Of a stretch of 51,174 nt of DNA, positions 8,253 to 16,835 are shown in pieces. Made by a program: the position numbers and the translations under genes. Positions within the stretch are counted from its first letter, which is position 1. Each line of letters opens with the position of its first letter. This DNA is from Bacillus sp. MRMR6 (GTDB lineage Bacteria; Bacillota; Bacilli; Bacillales; Cytobacillaceae): assembly GCF_001940785.1 (NCBI RefSeq), contig NZ_MSLS01000005.1, positions 131,930-183,103 on the forward strand, read 5' to 3'. Under the pieces are notes generated by a model. That model saw nothing but the letters and a program-made list of their open reading frames with translations, did not search any database and was not told the DNA's origin.

Positions 8253-9203
8253 TCATAGTACAACTTCTTTTCCTTTAACAACTGGAATACCAAGACCTTT
8301 ACCACCTAATTCTGAAGTAACCGCTTCAGGATAATATCGTTCCATCATTTGCATGCCGATTTTTGCACGACGTACTCTTTCCTTGCATAAAGAAATATTC
8401 GTATTGTCTAAATGGCTGCCCGAAGGATAAACATCCGGATGGTTGCGTAATCCAAATTTGATATACACTGGAGCAAGGATTCTAATAAGCTCTGGTATCT
8501 CATAATACCGGATGAATCCACCGAGATTATCTGGAACCTCAACATATAAATCAATCGGAATATCGACCGCCTGGCGGATCGCAGCTAGTTTGGGCAATGT
8601 TAATGCAGTTGGTACATTATAGGTGTCAGCACCCAAATCTTGCATTATTTTTACCGATACCGGATTTGCTGCCATCATTTGAACAGAGACTTTTATGACA
8701 AAATCTTCGGGAAGAATCCCTTGTTTCTTCATTTCTTTAGTTAGCAGCAGCAAGCCCTCATCTGCTACTAAAGCCCCTCGTAGCCCTAAGCTTGCTCCAC
8801 GTTTTAGATCCTCCATTGCATACACTAATTGATCGGCTCCTTCATGGCGAAGAGCAATCGCTTTTCCAGCAGAGGTATGTGGCTGTGCACTAATATCCCA
8901 TGTTTCACGTGGTCCCACAAATAGACTTAATTCCATTTTTTTCTCTGCACACATTTCACACATTTCTTTAATTTCTTCATCGGTCAAAAGCATGATGCCG
9001 CTCCCTTGTGATACACGATGGACCGTAAGGTTCAATCGCTCTATTTCCTCTAACGTTGCTCTTAATGCTTTTGGACCTTCCACACTAGGAAGCTCAATCC
9101 GGTATTGAGCTCCATCTGGAAAACGTTTTGTCGATGAAGGAAGATTATACAAATCTCCTGCAGGATAACCTAAGGAACTAAGAAGTTCTCTTGAATCTCT
9201 CAT
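8253..9203 (-). CDS. U32-peptidase-like TIM-barrel protein of unknown function
   Basis: A 316-residue protein that resembles the U32 peptidase/collagenase-like barrel group by overall pattern: LFVGPRETWDISAQPH, LVYAMEDLKRGASLGLRG, VADEGLLLLTKEMKK and YNVPTALTLPKLAAIR. I do not see the usual Cys cluster of true U32 peptidases. It lies inside the sugar-acid operon, 29 bp upstream of the aldehyde dehydrogenase and 98 bp after a dehydratase. A metabolic (aldolase- or isomerase-like) role seems more likely than proteolysis. AGGAGATG precedes the ATG. No signal peptide, so cytosolic. Confidence 0.6.
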   Translation of the reverse strand: MRDSRELLSSLGYPAGDLYNLPSSTKRFPDGAQYRIELPSVEGPKALRATLEEIERLNLTVHRVSQGSGIMLLTDEEIKEMCEMCAEKKMELSLFVGPRETWDISAQPHTSAGKAIALRHEGADQLVYAMEDLKRGASLGLRGALVADEGLLLLTKEMKKQGILPEDFVIKVSVQMMAANPVSVKIMQDLGADTYNVPTALTLPKLAAIRQAVDIPIDLYVEVPDNLGGFIRYYEIPELIRILAPVYIKFGLRNHPDVYPSGSHLDNTNISLCKERVRRAKIGMQMMERYYPEAVTSELGGKGLGIPVVKGKEVVL

Positions 9204-9301
9204 TCTTTCATCTCCTATCTATAAGTACTTCATATTTGATTAATGCCAGTATAAAAATGAAACCTCTGGCCAACGACCAAAGGACTAGTATTCAATCATC
9301 A

Positions 9302-10420
9302 TTACCATTCTGCCAATGAATTGTCGTCGGAATGATACCAATGTGGAAGACGCCAATCCCCCTCGTATAAGAGATGAGCAAACTTTTCCTCGTCCAATTC
9401 AACGCCTAAACCAGGTAATGTTGGAAGATCAAGATAGCCATTTTTTAATTCGAATGGTTGTTTAATTAAACCTTCTCCAAGTGTTATTTGTTCTTGGGCC
9501 ACAAAATTCTGAACCGTTGCATCGAGATGAATGCTTGCTGCCAAATTCACTGGTCCAAGCGGATTATGCGGAGCAAATCCTGCATAATACACTTCACCCA
9601 TGGCCGCAATCTTCTTTGCTTCAGTTATTCCTCCGCAATGAGCCAAATCAGGCTGGAGAATGGCTGCAGCTTGTTTTTCCAACACTTCACGGAACCCCCA
9701 TCTTGTGTATAGTCGTTCCCCCGTTGCAACCGGGATCGTGGTAGAACGTGCGATTGTTACCATAGTATCTACATTTTCAGGTAAACAAGGTTCTTCAATA
9801 AACATTGGTTTAAAAGGCTCAAATTCTTTTGCTAATTGAATGGCTAATGCAGGACTGATTCTCCCATGAAAATCGATACCGAAATCTCTTTCAGGACCAA
9901 TAATATCTCTTAGAATCGCCATTCTCTCTATTTGTCTATCAATATACGCTTTTGTTTCGACTACATGGGCCATTTCATGGACAGCTGTTTTAATCATGGT
10001 ATAGCCCTCTTTTACAGCAACTCTTGCATTTTCTTTAAATTCTTCGATATTATCTCCATGCACATGCTTATAAACCCTTATTTTATCCCTTACTGCTCCG
10101 CCTAACAGTTTATAGACCGGTACATTAAGACTTTTTCCAAGGATATCCCATAACGCTTGGTCAATCGCACTAATGGCACTGCTTAGTATCGCTCCTGCCC
10201 GATAAAAAGTTCCTCGGTACATAAGATTCCACAGGTGTTCAATCCGACGGGGATCTTCACCAATTAATAAATATTCAAAATCTTTAATTGCCATTTCTAC
10301 TACACGGGCTCGACCTTCCAGACAAGCTTCACCTAACCCAACGATTCCCTCATCTGTATGGACTTTTAAAAAAGAATAACGAGGTTTTACATGCACAACT
10401 TCCAATTTGGTAATTTTCAT
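9302..10420 (-). CDS. dgoD: Galactonate-dehydratase-like enolase-superfamily enzyme (paralogue 2)
   Basis: A 372-residue mandelate-racemase/enolase-superfamily protein, collinear with E. coli D-galactonate dehydratase. Metal ligands Asp183 (GIDFHGR), Glu209 (MFIEEP) and Glu235 (ATGERL), acid/base His185 and His285 (APHNPLGP), and Asp258 (QPDLAH) all sit at the DgoD positions. It ends in the family tail DDNSLAEW. It should dehydrate a six-carbon aldonate to a 2-keto-3-deoxy acid for the kinase and aldolase downstream. A second copy starts the structural part of the operon (13584-14717). The two differ in the N-terminal capping region, so they may act on different epimers. Confidence 0.8.
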   Translation of the reverse strand: MKITKLEVVHVKPRYSFLKVHTDEGIVGLGEACLEGRARVVEMAIKDFEYLLIGEDPRRIEHLWNLMYRGTFYRAGAILSSAISAIDQALWDILGKSLNVPVYKLLGGAVRDKIRVYKHVHGDNIEEFKENARVAVKEGYTMIKTAVHEMAHVVETKAYIDRQIERMAILRDIIGPERDFGIDFHGRISPALAIQLAKEFEPFKPMFIEEPCLPENVDTMVTIARSTTIPVATGERLYTRWGFREVLEKQAAAILQPDLAHCGGITEAKKIAAMGEVYYAGFAPHNPLGPVNLAASIHLDATVQNFVAQEQITLGEGLIKQPFELKNGYLDLPTLPGLGVELDEEKFAHLLYEGDWRLPHWYHSDDNSLAEW

Positions 10421-10442
10421 TTTTTTAGTTTCCTTTCTTCTT

Positions 10443-11285
10443 CTAAGATTTAACAGAACCAGCAGTGAGACCGCTGATCAGATACTTTTGAAAGAACATA
10501 AAGAAAAGTAAAAGCGGGATGGTGGCTACAAGCGAGGCTGCCATCATATCGTTCCACATGATTTTGTATTGCCCAATCAATTGACCAATTCCTACAGGCA
10601 CCGTCTTCATCGTTTCAGATTGAGTTAGAACAAGGGCAAACATATATTCATTCCAGCCAACAATAAAGGAATAAATAGCTGTTGCAGCCACTCCTGGTAC
10701 ACTTAAAGGAAAAATAATCTGCCAAAAAATCCGGAATCTGCTGCAGCCATCAATCGCAGCTGCTTCATCCAATTCTTTAGGTATGCCTTGGAAATATCCC
10801 ATCATCATCCATGAACAGAATGGAATGGTAAATGAAATATAGGTTAGAATGAGGCCCAAATAGGTATTAACGAGGCCAAGCGATTGAATAATTTTATAAA
10901 AAGGAATTAACAGCATAATGGAAGGAAACATCTGTGTTACTAATAAAAAGGTAAGAAATGCACCTTTGCCCCTAAAATTAAACCGAGAGGCACCATATCC
11001 TGCCAAACACGAAAATATCAGTGAAATAAATGTAGCGGTAGTAACAACAATAAAACTATTAAAGAAGTACTGTGCAAATGGATAATCGGTCCATATTCTA
11101 GAAAATGCTTCAAACGTAAGTTGATCTGGAATCCACTTAGGCGGTACGGTGAAGATCTCCTGATCATTTTTGACAGCGGTAGATAGCATCCATAGAACGG
11201 GTATAATGACCATCAACGAGACAATACCTAAAATACTGTAAGCTGCGGTATATTGGAGAGTTTTTCTTCTTTTAGTTGTCATCAT
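10443..11285 (-). CDS. Carbohydrate ABC transporter permease (MalG type)
   Basis: A 280-residue inner-membrane permease with six predicted helices. The cytoplasmic EAA loop (ELDEAAAIDGCSRFRIFWQIIFPLS) docks the ATPase. It pairs with the MalF-type permease encoded immediately upstream; the two genes overlap by 14 bp, so translation is coupled. AGGAGG precedes the tandem ATG ATG start. With the lipoprotein binding protein it imports the operon's sugar acid or its glycoside. No ATP-binding gene is present in the operon, so a shared MsmX-like ATPase elsewhere is likely. Confidence 0.9.
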   Translation of the reverse strand: MMTTKRRKTLQYTAAYSILGIVSLMVIIPVLWMLSTAVKNDQEIFTVPPKWIPDQLTFEAFSRIWTDYPFAQYFFNSFIVVTTATFISLIFSCLAGYGASRFNFRGKGAFLTFLLVTQMFPSIMLLIPFYKIIQSLGLVNTYLGLILTYISFTIPFCSWMMMGYFQGIPKELDEAAAIDGCSRFRIFWQIIFPLSVPGVAATAIYSFIVGWNEYMFALVLTQSETMKTVPVGIGQLIGQYKIMWNDMMAASLVATIPLLLFFMFFQKYLISGLTAGSVKS

Positions 11286-12153
11286 TCGCTAAAAACCTCC
11301 TGTAAAGATAGCTGATTAATAAACAAATGAAAAAGACGATGACGGCCGTGGCTGCAGCTTTTCCAAATCTAAAATCCTGGAACGCGGTATTATAAATATC
11401 AATACTAATGACACTTGTAGCATTTACTGGTCCACCTGCCGTTAATAACCAAACAATCGTAAAATGCTTAAACCACCAGACAGTTTCAAGGATGATGGTA
11501 ACAACCAAAACAGGCATAAGACCTGGCAGAGTAATATGTAAAAACGATTTCCATTTATTCGCTCCATCAATCTCCGCAGCCTCATATAAATCTTTTGAAA
11601 TGGATTGTAACCCGGCAAGTACAAGAATCATAACGAGAGGATAACCTTTCCAAATACTTGCCATAACAACTCCGAACAGAGCGAACTCTGGTTTATCCAA
11701 CCAAGCAATAGGTTCGCTAATTAAATTCATTCCACCCAAAATATGATTAATTAACCCATATAAAGGATTAAAGAGCCATTTCCAAAGCAGTGCCACCACA
11801 ACATCTGGGAAAAGCCAAGGCAGGATTAGAATAGCTCGAAATATCAATCGCCCTGGAAGTTTCATATTTAAGATGATTGCCAGGAATGTTCCAACAAATA
11901 AATTGCCAATTACAACTAGTCCAGTATACTTAAACGTTAAACCAATTTTTTGGAGAAACTCAGGATCCTTAATCGCTTGAAGATAATAATCAAATCCAAC
12001 AAACTCCCATTTATTAAGGAGATTGGTATTAAATAAACTAATATATCCACCAAATAATAAAGGATACGCGATTAAAAGCATCATGATAATAAGGGACGGC
12101 AGGATGAACCAATAACCCGCCCATTTATTTTGCTGTGCATATGTATTTCTCAC
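11272..12153 (-). CDS. Carbohydrate ABC transporter permease (MalF type)
   Basis: A 293-residue membrane permease with six hydrophobic segments and an EAA loop (LYEAAEIDGANKWKSFLHITLPGL). It forms the heterodimeric channel with the downstream MalG-type protein. Translation most likely starts at a GTG: TAAGGAGG lies 5 bp upstream of GTG AGA AAT, and no ATG is better placed. The gene follows the binding-protein gene by 62 bp. Confidence 0.9.
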   Translation of the reverse strand: MRNTYAQQNKWAGYWFILPSLIIMMLLIAYPLLFGGYISLFNTNLLNKWEFVGFDYYLQAIKDPEFLQKIGLTFKYTGLVVIGNLFVGTFLAIILNMKLPGRLIFRAILILPWLFPDVVVALLWKWLFNPLYGLINHILGGMNLISEPIAWLDKPEFALFGVVMASIWKGYPLVMILVLAGLQSISKDLYEAAEIDGANKWKSFLHITLPGLMPVLVVTIILETVWWFKHFTIVWLLTAGGPVNATSVISIDIYNTAFQDFRFGKAAATAVIVFFICLLISYLYRRFLANDDN

Positions 12154-12215
12154 GGTTTCCTCCTTACTAGTTTAATAAGGAAAGGTAAGAACACCTTTCC
12201 CTATTAAACAATGTT

Positions 12216-13538
12216 TTAATTATTTTTTATTTCGGTTCTTACAGACTCTGCCGCTTTTTTAGCTGCCTCTTCAGGGGTTGAGGTTTTAGAGATAATGGCT
12301 TGATAAGCTTCTGCTGAAATAAGTTGAACACTCGGATAATAAGGAACAGTTGGTAATTCAAATGCAAAGTCTAATGCTTCAATAAATCCTTCCAGCTCAG
12401 GAGTTTTCACTTGCGGATCATCGCCAGCTTCAATTCGAGCAGGAAGTCGTCCTGTTATCTCATTCCATTTCAACTGGTTTTGTTTATTTAACATGAATTT
12501 TAGATATTTTGCGGCTTCTTCCTTATGTTCACTTGTTGCAGATATAGAGAATCCTAGCATTCCAAGAACGGATACTGTTTTTTCTCCTTCTGGAGCTGGA
12601 AGTGGAACACCGGCAATCTTACCTTTCAAATCAGGATTTTGTTTTAAGATTGCACCAATAGAATGTGGACCAGTGATCATCATGCCTGCTTTTTCAGAGG
12701 CCATTAAACTGACAGCTTCTGGATAGCCAGTTTGCAACGGTCCAGGAGGTACTACGTCATGCTTGGTAACCAGTTCTCCAAAAAATTTGAACGCTTCAAT
12801 CGCTTCAGGTGAATCAAATTGAGTTTCCCATTCCCCTGACTCTTCAACCAATTCGGCTGCGCCAAATGTACGCATCATCGGGATAAAGCGAGAACCACCT
12901 GAACCATTCTTGGTTCCAACCATTGCAAATCCCCAACGATCCTTTTTCCCATCATTGTCTGTGTCCTTTGTCAATTTCTGAGCTGCCTCTAAGAATTCAT
13001 CCCAAGTCGTTGGTGGCTGTAAACCTTCTTCTTCAAACCAATCTTTTCGATACAATAATCCAGTTGGAATTGTAAAAAATGGAGCAAACTGCAAGTCACC
13101 ATCTAGTGTTGCTTGTTCTAAAGTTGCGGGGTAAAAACCTTTGACATAGTCTTCGCCTAATAGAGGAGTTAAGTTTTCAACGATTCCCATTTCCTGTGCT
13201 TTTCCATAAAATTCTGGTGAATTAATAAAGATATCTGGAACTTCACCACCAGTAGCCATTGTGGTTAACTTAGTGTAAACCTCATTCATGGGAACTCCAA
13301 TAAATTCAATTTTGACATTTGGATTTTCTTTCATATAATCTTCTGCATATTGTTTCTCGACTTCACCTTCAGGATTTTCTACCACCGTAGGAGAGAGGAT
13401 TTTCAGTGTAATTTGTTCAGGTGAACCATCTGACTTACTTCCATTGGAACTGCCACTCTCTTGTGAACACCCAGCTAACAGTAAAGACAACGTAAGAATG
13501 GATAATAAAAACATTTTCAAGGTTTTACTCTTTTTCAT
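12216..13538 (-). CDS. Sugar-binding lipoprotein of an ABC importer
   Basis: A 440-residue extracellular solute-binding protein (family 1). The N-terminus is a lipoprotein signal: KKSK, a hydrophobic core, and lipobox LLAGC with Cys24 as the lipidated residue, followed by a Ser/Gly-rich linker. The mature part has typical segments such as TIPTGLLYRKDWFEEEG, DNDGKKDRWGFAM and FSISATSEHKEEAAKYLKF. It captures the substrate outside the membrane for the two permeases encoded downstream. GGGAGG precedes the ATG. The ligand is probably an aldonate or a galacturonide-type sugar, from operon context only. Confidence 0.9.
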   Translation of the reverse strand: MKKSKTLKMFLLSILTLSLLLAGCSQESGSSNGSKSDGSPEQITLKILSPTVVENPEGEVEKQYAEDYMKENPNVKIEFIGVPMNEVYTKLTTMATGGEVPDIFINSPEFYGKAQEMGIVENLTPLLGEDYVKGFYPATLEQATLDGDLQFAPFFTIPTGLLYRKDWFEEEGLQPPTTWDEFLEAAQKLTKDTDNDGKKDRWGFAMVGTKNGSGGSRFIPMMRTFGAAELVEESGEWETQFDSPEAIEAFKFFGELVTKHDVVPPGPLQTGYPEAVSLMASEKAGMMITGPHSIGAILKQNPDLKGKIAGVPLPAPEGEKTVSVLGMLGFSISATSEHKEEAAKYLKFMLNKQNQLKWNEITGRLPARIEAGDDPQVKTPELEGFIEALDFAFELPTVPYYPSVQLISAEAYQAIISKTSTPEEAAKKAAESVRTEIKNN

Positions 13539-13583
13539 AGGAACCTCCCGAATATTTTGTTTTTTTATTCTAAAAGCAGATCT

Positions 13584-14717
13584 TTACCAATCTGCTACAG
13601 AACCGTCTTCATGATAAAGCCTTGGTGTTTCCCATTTACCTTCAAATATTCTTTCTTTTAATGCCTCTTCATCCAGTTCAATTCCCAATCCTGGCCCTTC
13701 CGGAATAGAAATAAAACCGCTTTCAATTTTAAACGGATGTTTTAGAAATCCATTTCCTAAGTCTGATAGGTCATCTAACGTAGGATGTTCCTGTATTAAA
13801 AAATTTGGAGTACATGCATCCAACTGTAGACAGGCTGCTAATGAAATCGGCCCCAAAGGATTATGAGGTGCGATAGCTCCATAATACGTTTCAGCCATGG
13901 CCGCAATCTTCTTGGCTTCAAAAATGCCGCCTGCATGACATAAATCCGGTTGGACAATCGATACGGCTTGTTTTTCTATCACTTCTCTAAATCCCCATTT
14001 TGTAAATAACCTTTCACCGGTTGCGATCGGAATCGTGGTTGAGTTTGCGATTTTCACCATTGCATCAACATTTTCTGGCAAACAGGGTTCTTCGATAAAC
14101 ATAGGGTAAAAAGGTTCGAATGCTGCAGCCAATCGGATCGCCATCGCTGGACTAACTCTGCCGTGAAAATCAATGGCAATATCCATTTCATCTCCGACCG
14201 CTGCCCTAATAGCAGAAAGTCTCTCAACCTGCTTGTCTACGTAATTTTTATTGTCGACAATCTGAACCGGGGCATCCAAGGCAATCTTTATGGCCGTAAA
14301 TCCCTGCGATTTTCTTTTTAATGCCAGGTCAACAGCCTCTTGAATCGAATCTCCATGGCAATGGGCATACATTCTAATTTTGTCTCTGCAAGCTCCCCCA
14401 AGCATTTCATAGATTGGCAGATTATAATACTTGCCTTTAATATCCCACAATGCCTGTTCTATCCCGCTGATTGCACTAACGAGGATGGGACCGCCTCTGT
14501 AAAAGCCGCCTCTGTACATGGCTTGCCAATGATGTTCAATTTTAAGGGGATCTTGACCGATTAAATACGTTTCCAATTCTCTTATGGCCGTTTCTACCGT
14601 GTGAGCATGTCCTTCCACAATCGGTTCACCATAGCCAACAATCCCCTCATCGGTATGTACTTTTAAAAACATCCACCTTGGTTGTACATGTAAAGTTTCT
14701 AATCTTGTAATCTTCAA
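13584..14717 (-). CDS. dgoD: Galactonate-dehydratase-like enolase-superfamily enzyme (paralogue 1)
   Basis: A 377-residue enolase-superfamily dehydratase. With the TTG start at 14717 every catalytic residue falls at the E. coli DgoD position: Asp183, His185, Glu209, Glu235, Asp258 and His285. The N-terminus (MKITRLETLHVQPRWMFLK) also aligns. AAGGGGG lies 9 bp from this TTG, while the in-frame ATG at 14738 has no ribosome binding site, so I choose TTG. This copy is closer to DgoD than paralogue 2 in the capping loop (RGGFYRGGPIL). It is the first structural gene after the repressor and probably gives the pathway its main substrate. Confidence 0.85.
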   Translation of the reverse strand: MKITRLETLHVQPRWMFLKVHTDEGIVGYGEPIVEGHAHTVETAIRELETYLIGQDPLKIEHHWQAMYRGGFYRGGPILVSAISGIEQALWDIKGKYYNLPIYEMLGGACRDKIRMYAHCHGDSIQEAVDLALKRKSQGFTAIKIALDAPVQIVDNKNYVDKQVERLSAIRAAVGDEMDIAIDFHGRVSPAMAIRLAAAFEPFYPMFIEEPCLPENVDAMVKIANSTTIPIATGERLFTKWGFREVIEKQAVSIVQPDLCHAGGIFEAKKIAAMAETYYGAIAPHNPLGPISLAACLQLDACTPNFLIQEHPTLDDLSDLGNGFLKHPFKIESGFISIPEGPGLGIELDEEALKERIFEGKWETPRLYHEDGSVADW

Positions 14718-14740
14718 TAGTACGATCCCCCTTCTCATGT

Positions 14741-15781
14741 TTAAATACTTGAATTTATTTCTTCAAAAGCATTAGCTTTTAACATACCCGAAGAATTACG
14801 AATAATAAGTTCTGGTATGATTTTAAGAGTCTCGGGTTTCTTCTTTGTTTTTCTCTTAATCTTTTTGATTAAGATATTTGTTGCTTTTGAACCCATATCA
14901 AACCCATTGATAGCAACCGTTGTAAGGGGTGGATCTAGTAGAGGGGTCCAATCAAAATCATCATAACCGATGACGGAAATATCATTTGGTACGTGCAGCC
15001 CAGCCATTCTAACACCTTTTAATACTTCTAGTGTTAAATTAGCATTAGTAGATAAAAAGGCAGTCGGCCTATTTTCCATCTTTAATAGCTCTAACGTGGT
15101 TTCAACACCGTTATCCTTTTCGGGCTTACATATTTTAATTAATGATTCATCTATTGGAAGATTGTTTTGTCTTAATCCCTTCCGATAAGCATCGAGTCTC
15201 TCTTGCCGAACCATAATATTTTCAATTGGATATAGCATAATCGCTATCCGTTTATGTCCTAATTCAATTAAATATTCCAAAGCTTCAATTGTTCCATGCG
15301 TATTATCTACAACCACTAAATCTTCGTCTATCTGTTCTGATCTACTATTAACAAAAACAAATGGAATCTTTTCAGACTTTAATTGATTAAAAATCATTGA
15401 ATTTGGATTAATTGTATTAATTATTAACCCATCGACTTGTCTACTGACGAGTAGGTCTATATTATTTTCTTCACTTGATGGGTTCATGGAAGAGTCACTT
15501 ACCATTAAACTATAACCATTTTTCATTGCTTCATCCTGTATTCCTTTGATTACTTCTGCCCAAAAGGGAGCTAAATCGGCTAAAACAAGACCAATCACCA
15601 TCGTCTCTTTCTTTTTTAAACTTTGTGCAACAGAATTGGGTTTGTAATTTAATTCTTGTATCGCCTGTTGTATCTTAATTTTCATCTCTTCTGACATGTG
15701 GTTATAATTATTATTTAAAACTCTTGATACTGAACTCTTTGATACTCCAGCTTTCTTTGCTACATCATCAATGGTAGCCAC
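14741..15781 (-). CDS. LacI-family repressor of the sugar-acid operon
   Basis: A 346-residue LacI/GalR regulator. The N-terminal helix-turn-helix (TIDDVAKKAGVSKSSVSRVLNN) and hinge helix (NSVAQSLKKK) are followed by a periplasmic-binding-protein-like ligand domain (VDGLIINTINPNS, ISVIGYDDFDWTPLLDPPLTTV). It is the first gene of the operon it appears to control: three tandem palindromes of the LacI class lie between its start codon and the promoter. Derepression by the imported sugar acid or a pathway intermediate is the expected logic. Confidence 0.9.
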   Translation of the reverse strand: MATIDDVAKKAGVSKSSVSRVLNNNYNHMSEEMKIKIQQAIQELNYKPNSVAQSLKKKETMVIGLVLADLAPFWAEVIKGIQDEAMKNGYSLMVSDSSMNPSSEENNIDLLVSRQVDGLIINTINPNSMIFNQLKSEKIPFVFVNSRSEQIDEDLVVVDNTHGTIEALEYLIELGHKRIAIMLYPIENIMVRQERLDAYRKGLRQNNLPIDESLIKICKPEKDNGVETTLELLKMENRPTAFLSTNANLTLEVLKGVRMAGLHVPNDISVIGYDDFDWTPLLDPPLTTVAINGFDMGSKATNILIKKIKRKTKKKPETLKIIPELIIRNSSGMLKANAFEEINSSI

Positions 15782-15801
15782 AACAATTCCCCCAGATATC
15801 C

Positions 15802-15839
15802 GAAACCGGTTTCTGAAACCGATTTCTGAAACCGGTTTC
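15802..15839. promoter_or_regulatory. Three tandem LacI-type operators
   Basis: Three 12-bp palindromes, GAAACCGGTTTC (15802-15813), GAAACCGATTTC (15815-15826) and GAAACCGGTTTC (15828-15839), are separated by single T residues, so their centres are 13 bp apart. They occupy the region from the transcription start to the ribosome binding site of the repressor gene. The CG-centred form fits LacI/CcpA-class repressors. Such dense tandem packing, a little over one helical turn apart, is unusual. Confidence 0.85.
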
Positions 15840-15847
15840 TGATTTAA

Positions 15848-15876
15848 ATAATAACAACTTCAAATTTAAACGTCAA
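15848..15876 (-). promoter_or_regulatory. Sigma-A promoter of the sugar-acid operon
   Basis: On the minus strand, TTGACG (15871-15876) and TATTAT (15848-15853) are separated by exactly 17 bp. This is a near-consensus housekeeping promoter. The operators begin 9 bp past the -10 box, so bound repressor would block open-complex formation or elongation. Confidence 0.85.
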
Positions 15877-15939
15877 TACAGTTTTTTTAAATATTTTTAC
15901 TATTCTTTTTTTTACTATTCCTATATAGTGAAAGTGCTT

Positions 15940-15993
15940 GGGGACGGTTCTCCTGCTTCCTTGAAATACTTAGGAAGCAGGAGAACCGTCCCC
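15940..15993. repeat. REP-like perfect inverted repeat
   Basis: Two perfect 22-bp arms, GGGGACGGTTCTCCTGCTTCCT (15940-15961) and its complement (15972-15993), surround a 10-nt loop. GGGGACGG...CCGTCCCC hairpins of this kind occur as dispersed extragenic repeats in Bacillales and are linked to REP-associated tyrosine transposases. No such transposase lies nearby. Confidence 0.75.
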
Positions 15994-16060
15994 ATGCAAA
16001 ACCCATGCAAAATCTCCACTTGTTTATATGGTGAAATAACCCCTCTAGTTGAGAAAAAAA

Positions 16061-16341
16061 TTATTTCTGTTCAAGTTTATTGACTTTTCTCTTTACATCA
16101 TTCAACTCTTTTTTAATATATAGGTGAAATTTTCGGTCATTAGAGTGGTTCTATGCTTAATTAAATCTTTTATTTCATTTTGACCTGCGGACAATAAATC
16201 CTAACCTTTTTCAAGATGGTCTGTACGATTCAAAAATTGCTTCTGCCCATTTTCCATTTTATCTGAACGAGTTATTAATTCTTTCTGGCCTTTATTTAAA
16301 TTTCCTAATTCTAAAAGTACACTATTTAGTTTTTCTTCCAA
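16061..16341 (-). pseudogene. Broken short coiled-coil protein gene
   Basis: A TTG start with GGGGG 8 bp upstream opens a Glu/Lys/Asn-rich helical protein (LNSVLLELGNLNKGQKEL...). It meets an in-frame TAG at 16201-16203 after 46 codons. The same frame continues in the same style (LLSAGQNEIKDLIKHRTTL). A shift near 16120 then leads into ELNDVKRKVNKLEQK and a stop at 16061. One nonsense codon and one frameshift have destroyed it. The heptad pattern and the NKGQKEL motif match the two genes upstream, so it is a decayed paralogue. Function unknown. Confidence 0.55.
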
Positions 16342-16359
16342 AATAAACCCCCGTTTTTA

Positions 16360-16662
16360 TTAATATAAAACGGATTGCATTATTTGTATTACTTTAGTAA
16401 TCATTATACTGATCTTCACCCCATCGTCTGACCGAGTATGGCCCTTGCTTATACCATTTTTTACATTGATTTTAATTAGAAGCTCGTGTCGCTCATTCTC
16501 ATTTAACCAGTCGATTTCCATCTTCATTCTTTCCGAAACAGACAGTCTTCCCGACATATAAGCGGTCGTTCGTAATATTAATTCTTTTAATTCCTTTTGC
16601 CCCAATGAAAATTTATTTTCTAATTCCTCCATCCGAAACTTTAATTGCTGCTGTCCGAACAT
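16360..16662 (-). CDS. Short coiled-coil hypothetical protein
   Basis: 100 codons. The first half is a charged coiled coil (QQQLKFRMEELENKFSLGQKEL) similar to its neighbours. The second half has no recognisable domain. Its ATG overlaps the stop codon of the upstream coiled-coil gene (TAATG), suggesting translational coupling. Alternatively the two are pieces of one former gene joined by a frameshift, since the register of the KGQK repeats would continue across the junction. I cannot assign a function. Confidence 0.4.
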   Translation of the reverse strand: MFGQQQLKFRMEELENKFSLGQKELKELILRTTAYMSGRLSVSERMKMEIDWLNENERHELLIKINVKNGISKGHTRSDDGVKISIMITKVIQIMQSVLY

Positions 16663-16835
16663 TAGCTCTTGATGAACTTATTTATATTTCTTGTACTAGT
16701 TGCACCTGAATTTTTTTGACCTTTTTCTAGATTTTCTATACGACCTACTAAATCCTTCTGGGCTGCCATTAAATCTTGATGATTTAAATTTAAATGTTGT
16801 AGTTCTGAAAGAATCTTATTTAGTGTTTCTTCCAT
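16662..16835 (-). CDS. Small coiled-coil hypothetical protein
   Basis: 57 codons beginning EETLNKILSELQHLNLNHQ and continuing DLVGRIENLEKGQK, an amphipathic coiled coil. TGGAGG lies 6 bp upstream of the ATG, a good ribosome binding site. It has the same start pattern (EE.LN.+L.EL..LN) as the broken gene at 16061-16341, so these are tandem paralogues. It may be the N-terminal piece of a longer protein whose rest is the overlapping gene at 16360-16662. Function unknown. Confidence 0.5.
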   Translation of the reverse strand: MEETLNKILSELQHLNLNHQDLMAAQKDLVGRIENLEKGQKNSGATSTRNINKFIKS

